Part shown: piece by piece, positions 1 through 6,519 of the stretch
Position numbering within the stretch: position 1 is the stretch's first letter
Layout: every line of letters starts with the position of its first letter
Origin: Bacteroidales bacterium UBA3844
GTDB taxonomy: Bacteria; Bacteroidota; Bacteroidia; Bacteroidales; Paludibacteraceae
NCBI GenBank assembly: GCA_002392915.1
Contig: DGHQ01000031.1
Coordinates: forward strand, 79,794-89,712
Direction of reading: 5' to 3'
DNA length: 9,919 nucleotides
The notes under the pieces: model-generated
The model's database searches: none
The model's input: only the letters and a program-made list of their open reading frames with translations
Told to the model about the DNA's origin: nothing
Translations under genes and position numbers: made by a program

Positions 1-724
1 TGAAGTAGTTGTACTCCTCGTCGCCTTTGTGGTTAGGGTTCTGCTTTCTCTTCTCGTCGCCTACAAGCGCGGCTGCCGCTGAACGGTGGTGTCCGTCTGC
101 GATGTAAAGATTCTTCATCTTGCCAAACTCTTCAGTCACTGTCTTGATGTCAGCGTCGTCGCTGATGATCCAGAATTTGTGTCCGAATCCGTCGATAGGG
201 GCGATAAAGTCGTATACAGGAGTGGAAGCGGCATATTTTGCTACAAGCTTGTCAAGGACAGCGTTGTCCGGATATGCGAAGAATACAGGCTCGATGTTTG
301 CGTTGTTGACGCGGACATGCTTCATTCTGTCTTCCTCTTTGTCGCGACGTGTAAGCTCATGCTTCTTGATCACACCTGTCATATAGTCGTCTACGTATGC
401 ACAAACCACAAGACCATACTGAGTCTTGCCGTTCATTGTCTGGGCGTAGATGTAGTATTGCTCTTTGTTGTCTTGTACCAACCAACCTTTGTCCTGGAAC
501 ATCTGAAAGTTCTGTGCGGCTTTCTCGTAGACGCGAGGGTCATATTCACTTGTTCCCTCTGGAAAGTCGATTTCAGGCTTGATGATGTGGTAAAGAGACT
601 TCTCGTTACCTTTGGCTTCCTCACGTGCCTCTTCGCTGTTTAGCACGTCGTATGGACGGCTCTCTACCTGCTCCACCAATTCTTTAGGTGGGCGAATACC
701 TTTAAATGGTTTTACTATTGCCAT
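1..724 (-). CDS. DUF1015 family protein, 3' end cut by the window edge
   Basis: The reverse strand is open from an ATG at 724-722 (MAIVKPFKGIRPP...) to the left edge, giving 241 codons with no stop. The opening 'PFKGIRP', the early 'RPYDVLN', and the late 'YIADGHHRSAAA' block (about residues 215-226) are what I recognise as the DUF1015 family. From memory its members run about 400 residues, so roughly the C-terminal 40 percent is missing here. The biochemical role is not established. In Bacteroidota the gene is often next to serine-biosynthesis genes (serC/serA), which would lie to the left and cannot be checked. The DGHHR histidines look like a possible metal or catalytic site, but that is inference. 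It lies 33 bp downstream of menG on the same strand with no terminator between them and no clear -7 element in the gap, so co-transcription is likely. The protein is soluble, charged, and without a signal peptide. Confidence 0.92.
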   Translation of the reverse strand, partial: MAIVKPFKGIRPPKELVEQVESRPYDVLNSEEAREEAKGNEKSLYHIIKPEIDFPEGTSEYDPRVYEKAAQNFQMFQDKGWLVQDNKEQYYIYAQTMNGKTQYGLVVCAYVDDYMTGVIKKHELTRRDKEEDRMKHVRVNNANIEPVFFAYPDNAVLDKLVAKYAASTPVYDFIAPIDGFGHKFWIISDDADIKTVTEEFGKMKNLYIADGHHRSAAAALVGDEKRKQNPNHKGDEEYNYF

Positions 725-757
725 TTTTATTTTGTTTAAGTTTGTTTATAATCGTTT

Positions 758-1501
758 TTATTTGGTCGCAAAATAGAAAGTGCAGGTTTGCATCGTATAT
801 TTCTTTATCTCTACCTCTTTGAATCCTACCTTTAAAAGCAATGCCTTCATCACTTCTCCCTGAGGAAAAGCATCGATGGATTCGGGTAAATATGAGTATG
901 CGGTGCTATTTGTCTTCAATATTTTAGCCATTATCGGAATAAATATTTTTGTGAAGATGCGATAGCCAAACCTGTAAAATGGATTCGTCGGGACACTTAA
1001 CTCAAGAATCGCAAGTGAACCTCCGTCTCTGATGACTCTGCAGATCTCTGTCAGACCTTTTTCAAGACTTTCAAAATTACGTACTCCAAAAGCAATTGTC
1101 GCAGCGTCGAAACTTTGACTGTCGAAAGGAAGATTCATGGAGTCGGCACGCATAAGGTCGATGAAATCGCTCTTTTTTGTTGCTTTTACCTTCTCCTCTC
1201 CGACGCGGATCATCTCTTCTGATATGTCGACGCCAACAATACGTGCCGGTTGGATCGCATCATACGCTGAAAGCGCAAAATCGGCTGTGCCGGTGGCGAC
1301 GTCAAGAATTGTGTTGGGATTGGTCTGTTTCAAACGTTTGATCGCCTTCTGACGCCAACTTTTGTCCTGACCAAGCGACATGAGACGGTTCATGGTGTCG
1401 TAGTGTGGAGCGATATCATCAAACATCTGCTCTATCTGCTGCGTCTTGCCACTCGCAGAGGATTCAAAAGGCATTACTTCCTCACATTTAAAATCAGACA
1501 T
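758..1501 (-). CDS. menG: Demethylmenaquinone methyltransferase (MenG/UbiE family)
   Basis: A 247-residue class I SAM-dependent methyltransferase, the usual length for MenG/UbiE. The family enzyme transfers a methyl group from SAM to demethylmenaquinone, the last step of menaquinone synthesis, at the inner face of the membrane. Visible motifs are 'MFDDIAPHYDTMN' (26-38), SAM motif I 'LDVATGTADFAL' (66-77), the acidic 'VGVDISEEMI' (89-98), the UbiE signature 'FGVRNFE' (138-144), and 'YSYLPESIDAFP' (202-213), with a family-typical 'QTCTFYFATK' end. Motif I reads G-T-A where most UbiE proteins have G-T-G, a mild substitution. Bacteroidota generally use menaquinone, so MenG is a better name than UbiE. 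The ATG at 1501-1499 lies about 17 bases below the expected start site of a -7 element at 1525-1532, which supports this start. An internal Met10 is possible but would leave the gene with a long leader. It probably heads an operon with the DUF1015 gene. Confidence 0.95.
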   Translation of the reverse strand: MSDFKCEEVMPFESSASGKTQQIEQMFDDIAPHYDTMNRLMSLGQDKSWRQKAIKRLKQTNPNTILDVATGTADFALSAYDAIQPARIVGVDISEEMIRVGEEKVKATKKSDFIDLMRADSMNLPFDSQSFDAATIAFGVRNFESLEKGLTEICRVIRDGGSLAILELSVPTNPFYRFGYRIFTKIFIPIMAKILKTNSTAYSYLPESIDAFPQGEVMKALLLKVGFKEVEIKKYTMQTCTFYFATK

Positions 1502-1524
1502 ATTGCTTTCAGTTTAATTTTAGG

Positions 1525-1532
1525 CAAAAATA
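1525..1532 (-). promoter_or_regulatory. Putative -7 element for menG (TATTTTTG)
   Basis: On the minus strand this reads TATTTTTG, matching the Bacteroidota sigma-ABfr -7 consensus TAnnTTTG. It sits 23 bp upstream of the menG ATG, giving a short leader like the other genes here. I see no TTG box at the expected spacing (about 20 bp further upstream), so the call rests on the -7 element and its position. Confidence 0.45.
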
Positions 1533-1596
1533 GAAAAAAGTAATCAAAGTTGTCGGCTTTATCCTGCACTTATATCTCTTTTAACGATAAAAAATG

Positions 1597-1604
1597 TATA
1601 TTTG
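1597..1604 (+). promoter_or_regulatory. Putative -7 element for glsA-glsB (TATATTTG)
   Basis: TATATTTG matches the Bacteroidota -7 consensus TAnnTTTG and lies 29 bp before the glsA ATG. A Shine-Dalgarno-like GGAG at 1622-1625 stands 8 bases before that ATG, which supports the start. No good -33 TTTG is present at about 20 bp spacing. The 132-bp region 1502-1633 is thus a divergent promoter region for menG and glsA. Confidence 0.5.
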
Positions 1605-1633
1605 CCATATGATGTATAAGTGGAGATAGCAAA

Positions 1634-2455
1634 ATGACAGACAAATATATTGATATAGATGCTGTTCTTGAAGCGAAGGCACCGTCTTTAAAAAAGAAGT
1701 TGCCGGGCTTTGTGGTTTCCTATCTCAAACGCATTGTTCATGAAGATGAGCTTAATGTGTTCCTCTCAAAGAATTGGAATGAAGAGGGAATCACATTTAT
1801 TGGCAATTTCCTCGCTGAATTGGGGATTTCTTATGATATAGACGGTGCTGACAAACTTCCAGAGAGTGGCAGGAACACATTTGTCTGTAACCATGCTTTG
1901 GGCGGCCTTGATGGAATTATATTGTTGAAGATGTTGTGTGACAAATATGGTGAGGCTAAAGTGGTGGTGAATGATATACTGATGTATATTTCTCCGATGA
2001 AATCGCTATTTATTCCTGTAAATGTTGTTGGCGACAAACAGAATAAGGAAAGTGTGAGCTTGATCGACGAATGTATGGAGAGTGAAATTCCAATTCTATA
2101 TTTTCCTTCAGGCAAGGTGTCTCGACGGGATAAAGATGGAAATATAGCTGACTTGCAGTGGAAAAAGAATTTTGTGACAAAGAGTATAGAGCATAGAAGG
2201 AATGTCGTCCCAATGTTCTTTGACGGTAGAAATTCTAATTTTTTCTATAACTTGGCATATTGGCGGACAAAATTTGGAATACGGCAGAATATTGAAATGT
2301 TGTATTTGGCAGATGAAATGTATAAAAACAAGTTTGCCCATTTCAACATTGTCATAGGTGATACTATCGGTTGCGATTCTCTTCGGGATATGCCTGCAAT
2401 CGAAAAAGCTCGAGTGATACGGGAAAAATGCTATAATTTATCAAAGAAAAATTAG
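1634..2455 (+). CDS. glsA: PlsC/OlsA-type O-acyltransferase, probable glycine-lipid O-acyltransferase GlsA
   Basis: A 273-residue protein of the lysophospholipid-acyltransferase superfamily. Motif I is 'CNHALGGLDG' (85-94), with H87 and D93 as the likely catalytic pair; motif III is 'FPSGKVSRR' (157-165); and the proline motif 'VVPMFF' follows at 191-196. The H-X5-D spacing differs from the H-X4-D of classical PlsC and, from memory, matches the 'NHPLGGLDG' subgroup found in hemolysin-like and OlsA/GlsA proteins. There is no clear N-terminal membrane span, so peripheral membrane binding is likely. One base separates its TAG stop from the OlsB-like gene downstream. That pairing is the context described for glsA/glsB in Bacteroides thetaiotaomicron, where the O-acyltransferase adds a second acyl chain to the 3-hydroxyl of N-(3-hydroxyacyl)glycine. 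Substrate here is inferred from that pairing; ornithine or serine lipids, or phosphatidic acid synthesis, are alternatives. Start chosen for its upstream GGAG and promoter. Confidence 0.82.
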   Translation: MTDKYIDIDAVLEAKAPSLKKKLPGFVVSYLKRIVHEDELNVFLSKNWNEEGITFIGNFLAELGISYDIDGADKLPESGRNTFVCNHALGGLDGIILLKMLCDKYGEAKVVVNDILMYISPMKSLFIPVNVVGDKQNKESVSLIDECMESEIPILYFPSGKVSRRDKDGNIADLQWKKNFVTKSIEHRRNVVPMFFDGRNSNFFYNLAYWRTKFGIRQNIEMLYLADEMYKNKFAHFNIVIGDTIGCDSLRDMPAIEKARVIREKCYNLSKKN

Positions 2456-2456
2456 C

Positions 2457-3368
2457 ATGAGACCATTGATAAAACAGATAGATACGGATTTGATAGAGAT
2501 CGAGTTGAAAGACGCGGGTCTGCTTAGAAAGACGAATAAATCGGGCAATGAATTGTACATTGTCGACTATTTTTCGTCTCCCAATACTCTTGCTGAAATA
2601 GGAAGATTGAGAGAACTTACATTCCGCGATGCAGGTGGGGGAACAGGCAAGGCTTGTGATCTTGATAAATTCGACATTGATGGAGGCAGCGGGTGCAGAC
2701 AGCTTGTGCTGTGGAATCCAAAAGAAAGAGAAATAATCGGCGGATACAGATTTATTTGTGGTGCTGATGCTAAAATCATAGATGGCAAGCCGTGGTTGAC
2801 AAGCGAACATTTGTTTGACTATTCTCCTGAATTCATCGAGGATTTTCTTCCTTACACTATAGAACTGGGAAGAAGTTTCATTCGTCCGAAATATCAGTCT
2901 GGAGCATCGTCGACAAAGAGCATGTACGCGCTCGACAATTTGTGGGATGGTATAGGAGCTTTGATCGTCAAATTTAAGGCAAAATATCTTTTCGGTAAGG
3001 CTTCTATATATTCACATTTTGGAGATGACGCTTTTGCTATAATCCGTCATTTTCTCAACTTGTATTTCGCGGATTCACGGAATTTGGTTTATGCAAAAAA
3101 TCCGATAAAAACAGATGTTTCTGAAGAAATAAAATCTTTGTTCTGTGGCAACAATTATAAAGACGATTATGTCGTATTGAAACGAGAATTGAAGAAACTA
3201 GATCGTCATATACCTCCGCTGGTTAATTCTTATATGAATGTGTCTCCGACTATGATTGCGTTTGATTCCACAATTAATGAGGATTTTGGGAATGTTTATG
3301 AGACGGGATTGCTTGTTACTACTGCGGATATGTATGAGGAAAAAGTGAAGAGACACATGGAGTTCTGA
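2457..3368 (+). CDS. glsB: OlsB/GNAT-like N-acyltransferase, probable N-acyl-glycine synthase GlsB
   Basis: A 303-residue protein resembling the OlsB/hemolysin branch of the GNAT fold. Seen are 'RLRELTFRDAGGGTG' (50-64), the acidic 'DLDKFDID' (68-75), 'CRQLVLWNPKEREIIGGYRF' (80-99, the central GNAT strands), and 'ELGRSFIRPKYQ' (136-147), the conserved E-x-GRS-x-(I/V) block of the family. In the family, a 3-hydroxyacyl-ACP donates its chain to the amino group of an amino acid; the Bacteroides homologue makes N-acylglycine (commendamide-type molecules) for glycine lipids. The gene starts one base after glsA, so the two are almost certainly one operon and translationally coupled. From memory B. 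thetaiotaomicron has glsB ahead of glsA; here the O-acyltransferase comes first, the same order as the domains of fused OlsF proteins. The acceptor amino acid cannot be read from the sequence. The cytoplasmic protein has no signal peptide. Confidence 0.83.
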   Translation: MRPLIKQIDTDLIEIELKDAGLLRKTNKSGNELYIVDYFSSPNTLAEIGRLRELTFRDAGGGTGKACDLDKFDIDGGSGCRQLVLWNPKEREIIGGYRFICGADAKIIDGKPWLTSEHLFDYSPEFIEDFLPYTIELGRSFIRPKYQSGASSTKSMYALDNLWDGIGALIVKFKAKYLFGKASIYSHFGDDAFAIIRHFLNLYFADSRNLVYAKNPIKTDVSEEIKSLFCGNNYKDDYVVLKRELKKLDRHIPPLVNSYMNVSPTMIAFDSTINEDFGNVYETGLLVTTADMYEEKVKRHMEF

Positions 3369-3371
3369 GGT

Positions 3372-3414
3372 GTGGATTGATGTGATGTTTTTATCCTACA
3401 TCAATTGAATCCAC
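3372..3414. terminator. Possible bidirectional terminator between convergent genes
   Basis: An imperfect inverted repeat spans the junction of glsB and the flippase gene. The inner arms TTGATGT (3377-3383) and ACATCAA (3398-3404) are perfect; alternatively GTGGATT (3372-3378) pairs with AATCCAC (3408-3414). A short T run follows on the plus strand. It overlaps the 3' end of the flippase gene. It is weak next to the two hairpins at 6475-6503 and 6748-6774, so it is a tentative call. Confidence 0.3.
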
Positions 3415-4668
3415 TTTCCCGATATTATTGTCGTGTTGTCTGGCAATCCATATAAACCAGCCTGCCTGTAGCAGTTTGATCGCAAACGAAACGACGCAGA
3501 ATAATTTTATTGTGGCGATAAAACTCAAATTAGAGATCCCGTATGCCAGAGCAAGAATTCTTAGAATGATGAAAGAAACCTCGATTATAAGGTTGGTTTT
3601 CAATTTTAGCAAAACTTCTGGCACAAATACCAGAGTGGCTGAAATGAAACTTGTGGCGAGCCAAGGAAGGAGTATTCTTAGTATCTCTCCTGTTTTCCCC
3701 CATCCTGGACCAAAAAGGAATTCCGTCAAACTTGGCAAAATAAAAAATAGAATACTGAAAGAAACGCATAAAGCTATTGTTGAATAGACACAGAATTTGT
3801 GTATTTCAGGGAATATAGGTTTGCCGTTGTTTATTTTTTCCGAAGTGCTCCTCAACATCACTTGATATATAGATTTTGCAATCATTGACAAAGGAAGATA
3901 ACCTATGGTGACCGCCAGCGAAAAATATCCGACATCAGTTGCTCCAAATACGGATGTTAGCATCAGCACTGGCAACCCGTTGCTCAGATGGCAAATCAAA
4001 TTCTTTGGCATTGAGTAGAGTGGAAAACCACGATATATTTGTAGGTATTCTTTTGCCAAGTGAGTAGGTATCTGTCGCAAATGAGAAACCACTTCCATTA
4101 TTTTGGATGGTCCGACAATTGCCAGCGCAATAAGAGGTCCGATTACGGAAGCGTCGATTAGAGCAACTCCTCCTATTGCAAAAAAACCGAAACTTAACTT
4201 AAGTATGGCGTTGGACAGACTTTGAACTATTTGATATGTGGCGATTTTCCCGTATTGCTTGTCACGGTTGTATATGTACATCAGCACTTGCCAGGCTCCA
4301 ACCGCAGGTACGTAAATAGGTAAATTCCATAATGCCAATTCAAGATTGGGAACTTCAAAAAAGGATGCTATATCTTCATAAAAATAACATGTTGTCAGAG
4401 TCAGAATGATAGTGGCAGACAAGGAGATGACCATCGTGCCTACCAGGGCATACGCACCGTCTTCATTTTTGGGTAAAGGAATAGCATATTGAAGATCTCC
4501 GGTCGATATTATCAATATTGCATTGGCAATAGTGAGGAAAAGAGAGAGCAAAGCAAAGTCACCAGGCTCATACATTCGCGTCAACAGCGGATATATAAGT
4601 ATGCCAACCACTTGAGCAATCATATTTGCAGAAAGTAGCTTGGATATATTTCCAATCTTATTATTCAT
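3391..4668 (-). CDS. Polysaccharide/oligosaccharide flippase-like membrane protein (Wzx/MOP superfamily)
   Basis: About 425 residues from the ATG at 4668-4666, rich in hydrophobic segments that I read as 12 or so membrane spans. The N-terminal 'NISKLLSANMIAQVVGILIYPLLTRMYEPGDFALLSLFLTI' is typical of Wzx-like proteins: an amphipathic start, then a first span followed by L-x-R-x-Y-x-P-x-D-F/Y. Family members flip lipid-linked oligosaccharide repeat units across the inner membrane; the cargo cannot be inferred from sequence. A TTG at 4686 would add six residues, but the ATG aligns better with the family start. Unusually, no glycosyltransferase, Wzy or sugar-nucleotide gene is nearby: the upstream neighbour is mtgA, 113 bp away on the same strand. 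I find no convincing -7 element in that gap, so transcription from the mtgA promoter is plausible. It could also be an exopolysaccharide or teichuronic-type exporter; all belong to the same superfamily. Confidence 0.87.
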   Translation of the reverse strand: MNNKIGNISKLLSANMIAQVVGILIYPLLTRMYEPGDFALLSLFLTIANAILIISTGDLQYAIPLPKNEDGAYALVGTMVISLSATIILTLTTCYFYEDIASFFEVPNLELALWNLPIYVPAVGAWQVLMYIYNRDKQYGKIATYQIVQSLSNAILKLSFGFFAIGGVALIDASVIGPLIALAIVGPSKIMEVVSHLRQIPTHLAKEYLQIYRGFPLYSMPKNLICHLSNGLPVLMLTSVFGATDVGYFSLAVTIGYLPLSMIAKSIYQVMLRSTSEKINNGKPIFPEIHKFCVYSTIALCVSFSILFFILPSLTEFLFGPGWGKTGEILRILLPWLATSFISATLVFVPEVLLKLKTNLIIEVSFIILRILALAYGISNLSFIATIKLFCVVSFAIKLLQAGWFIWIARQHDNNIGKVDSIDVG

Positions 4669-4781
4669 GCGTTTGCAAAAAAGCAATGCGAATTTAGCGT
4701 TTTTTTAACATTTGTGGCTAATCAAAAGTCTTTAGATTTTCAACAAAAAAAGATTTTAGATATTGAGAATGTTATTACATG

Positions 4782-5546
4782 TCATTGTTTACCTTTATTC
4801 TCTTTCTTACGCTTGTATTTTCTGACGCATATCCTTTTGTCAAGATCAAATAAAACAATGCGATCCACCTCGCGCATTATGAAATTCTTCCTTCTGGTAA
4901 ATTTTCGTGATTGTTTAGTGGGATTGAAAGTGAGTGGGGAAGGTAATAAAACTACTAATGTTGCGATTTCTGATTTTGACAATTTTTTTAGTTTTTTGTC
5001 AAAATATATTTCAGAAGCCATTGGCATTCCATATATGCCATGACCGGTTTCTGCTACGTTCAGATATACTTCCATTATGCGTTTTTTATTCCAAAAAAAC
5101 TCGATCAATACGGTGAAATATGCTTCTAAAGCTTTTCTAATGTAAGATCTGCGTGGGTATAAAAATACGTTTTTGGCTGTTTGTTGTGAAATGGTACTTC
5201 CTCCAATGATATTTTTGTGTTTAAGATTGTGTTTGAATGCTTTTTGTATTGCTTCCCAATTAAATCCTGAATTTTCTACGAATTTCTGATCTTCGGAAGA
5301 CATCGCTGCTTTTATAAGGTATTCCGGCATCTCTTCGATAGGGGTCCATTTCTTCAACACACGCACGTCTTCCCCGTTCCATGCATATTCCACACATCTG
5401 ATAAGCATCAATGGTGTGATGTAGACAGGCACGAAACGGTAGACAATCACCATAATAAGTGATGAAGCGAAAAAAAACACCACAAAATTACGGAGATAAA
5501 TCAACAGCTTTTGTCTCCAAAATGTTAATTTATGATTAATTCCCAT
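4782..5546 (-). CDS. mtgA: Monofunctional peptidoglycan glycosyltransferase (GT51)
   Basis: A 254-residue protein with one N-terminal membrane anchor (about residues 19-38) and a GT51 transglycosylase domain facing the periplasm, with no transpeptidase domain. The enzyme polymerises lipid II into glycan strands. Motifs in order: 'SSEDQKF' with catalytic E85 (83-89), 'GGSTISQQTAKNVFL' (115-129), 'RKALEAYFTVLIE' (137-149), and 'KKRIMEVYLNVAETGHGIYG' with the second key glutamate E159 (154-173). One oddity is motif 1, which reads EDQKFVENSG: N92 replaces the histidine of the usual EDxxFxxHxG. The last 18 residues are strongly basic (KRKKENKGK), longer than I expect for E. coli MtgA-like ends. 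The ATG at 5546 sits a short distance below a -7 element at 5571-5578. It is divergent from panB and probably leads into the flippase gene. Length and motifs make the identification secure. Confidence 0.96.
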   Translation of the reverse strand: MGINHKLTFWRQKLLIYLRNFVVFFFASSLIMVIVYRFVPVYITPLMLIRCVEYAWNGEDVRVLKKWTPIEEMPEYLIKAAMSSEDQKFVENSGFNWEAIQKAFKHNLKHKNIIGGSTISQQTAKNVFLYPRRSYIRKALEAYFTVLIEFFWNKKRIMEVYLNVAETGHGIYGMPMASEIYFDKKLKKLSKSEIATLVVLLPSPLTFNPTKQSRKFTRRKNFIMREVDRIVLFDLDKRICVRKYKRKKENKGKQ

Positions 5547-5566
5547 AACAAATCAATCCTTTTATA

Positions 5567-5598
5567 TTGACAAAAGTATCAATTTTTAGATAACTTTG
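5567..5598 (+). promoter_or_regulatory. panB promoter (-33 TTG, -7 TAACTTTG)
   Basis: TTG at 5567-5569 and TAACTTTG at 5591-5598 are separated by 21 bp, close to the Bacteroidota -33/-7 arrangement (TTTG, then TAnnTTTG). Transcription would begin near 5605, leaving about 20 bases before the ATG at 5626. The in-frame TTG at 5596 lies inside the -7 element, which rules it out as the translation start. Confidence 0.65.
5571..5578 (-). promoter_or_regulatory. Putative -7 element for mtgA (TACTTTTG)
   Basis: On the minus strand this reads TACTTTTG, matching TAnnTTTG, and it lies 24 bp before the mtgA ATG. It falls between the -33 and -7 boxes of the panB promoter, so polymerase bound for one gene should exclude the other. 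No clear -33 box is visible for this direction. Confidence 0.45.
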
Positions 5599-5625
5599 CA
5601 GTGGTTAAACGCAAAACTTATAGAA

Positions 5626-6447
5626 ATGGCAGAAGTTACAAGTAGTGCGGTGAAAAAAGTAACCGCGACAGTTATTAAATCAATGAAGTCGACGGGAGAA
5701 AAAATCTCCATGCTTACTTCATACGACTTCACTATGGCTCAGCTTGTCGATAAGGCGGGAGTTGATGTGATTCTTGTGGGCGATTCTGCGTCTAACACAA
5801 TGATAGGCAATAAGACTACTCTTCCAATCACGGTGGATGAGATGATTGTCTTCGGAAAGAGTGTGGTGAATGCAGTCAAACGTGCACATGTGGTGATTGA
5901 TATGCCTTTCGGAAGCTACCAGACCAGCAAAGAAGAGGGAGTGCGTAATGCGTGCAGAATAATGAAGGAGACGGGGGCCGACTCAGTGAAGATTGAGGGT
6001 GGACTTGAGTATCTCGACACTATCAAAGCTATCATAAACGCTGGCATCCCTGTTATGGCTCATCTTGGACTTACTCCGCAGTCGGTCAATAAGTTTGGCG
6101 GATATGGAGTGAGAGCAAAAGAGGAGGCGGAAGCAGCCAAACTGATTTCCGATGCCAAACTGCTTGATGAGGCTGGTTGTTATGCTATTGTACTTGAGAA
6201 AATACCAGCGTCGCTCACCAAGATAGTGAGAAACGAGGTTTCTATGCCAATCATTGGTATTGGAGCCGGAGTGGAGGCAGACGGACAGGTACTTGTGATT
6301 CAGGATATGCTCGGCATGACTCAGATGAAGTTGCCAAAGTTCGTCAGAAAATATGCTAATCTCGATGAGGTGATTACCAATGCGGTAGCAAATTACTGCT
6401 CGGATGTGAAAAAAGGCAAATTTCCCGATGAAAACGAGAGCTATTGA
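5626..6447 (+). CDS. panB: 3-methyl-2-oxobutanoate hydroxymethyltransferase (ketopantoate hydroxymethyltransferase)
   Basis: A 273-residue cytoplasmic enzyme, normal for PanB. It transfers a hydroxymethyl group from 5,10-methylene-tetrahydrofolate to 2-oxoisovalerate, giving ketopantoate, the first committed step to pantothenate and CoA. Seen are 'KISMLTSYDF' (26-35), 'VILVGDSASNTMIG' (48-61) with Mg ligand D53, 'VVIDMPFGSYQ' (89-99) with D92, 'VKIEGG' (121-126) with E124, 'MAHLGLTPQSVNKFGGYGVRAK' split over 144-165, 'VLEKIPA' with the probable catalytic E191, and 'IGIGAGVEADGQVLVIQDMLGM' over 210-231. All expected ligands are present. The first 24 residues extend beyond the shortest family members. 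The ATG at 5626 is preferred over an upstream TTG that overlaps the promoter. The gene is monocistronic or nearly so: a strong terminator begins 27 bases after its stop. panC and panD are not in the window. Confidence 0.98.
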   Translation: MAEVTSSAVKKVTATVIKSMKSTGEKISMLTSYDFTMAQLVDKAGVDVILVGDSASNTMIGNKTTLPITVDEMIVFGKSVVNAVKRAHVVIDMPFGSYQTSKEEGVRNACRIMKETGADSVKIEGGLEYLDTIKAIINAGIPVMAHLGLTPQSVNKFGGYGVRAKEEAEAAKLISDAKLLDEAGCYAIVLEKIPASLTKIVRNEVSMPIIGIGAGVEADGQVLVIQDMLGMTQMKLPKFVRKYANLDEVITNAVANYCSDVKKGKFPDENESY

Positions 6448-6474
6448 TTGAAATTTCAGTTAAAACATTTTATC

Positions 6475-6503
6475 AAGGCAGGCTTTATACCTGCCTTTTT
6501 TTT
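6475..6503 (+). terminator. Intrinsic terminator of panB
   Basis: A perfect 8-bp stem, AAGGCAGG (6475-6482) with CCTGCCTT (6490-6497), a 7-base loop, and a run of eight T (6496-6503). It is a textbook rho-independent terminator. It lies between panB and the next plus-strand gene, which starts only 16 bases later. Confidence 0.9.
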
Positions 6504-6519
6504 CAAGAGTCGACCGATT

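Noticed and set aside
86..643. A 185-codon open frame on the plus strand
   Set aside because: It lies wholly antisense to the DUF1015 gene, which shows clear family motifs. The plus-strand product is an unrecognisable Val/Leu/Cys-rich translation, as expected of an opposite-strand shadow.
4669..4686. TTG start adding six residues to the flippase-like protein
   Set aside because: The ATG at 4668 starts the family-typical MNNKIGNISKLLSANM sequence; the added residues MLFCKR have no family resemblance.
6448..6519. TTG start making a 95-residue version of the small Cys protein
   Set aside because: It would translate through the perfect panB terminator stem and T run, giving the low-complexity FIPAFFFKS stretch.
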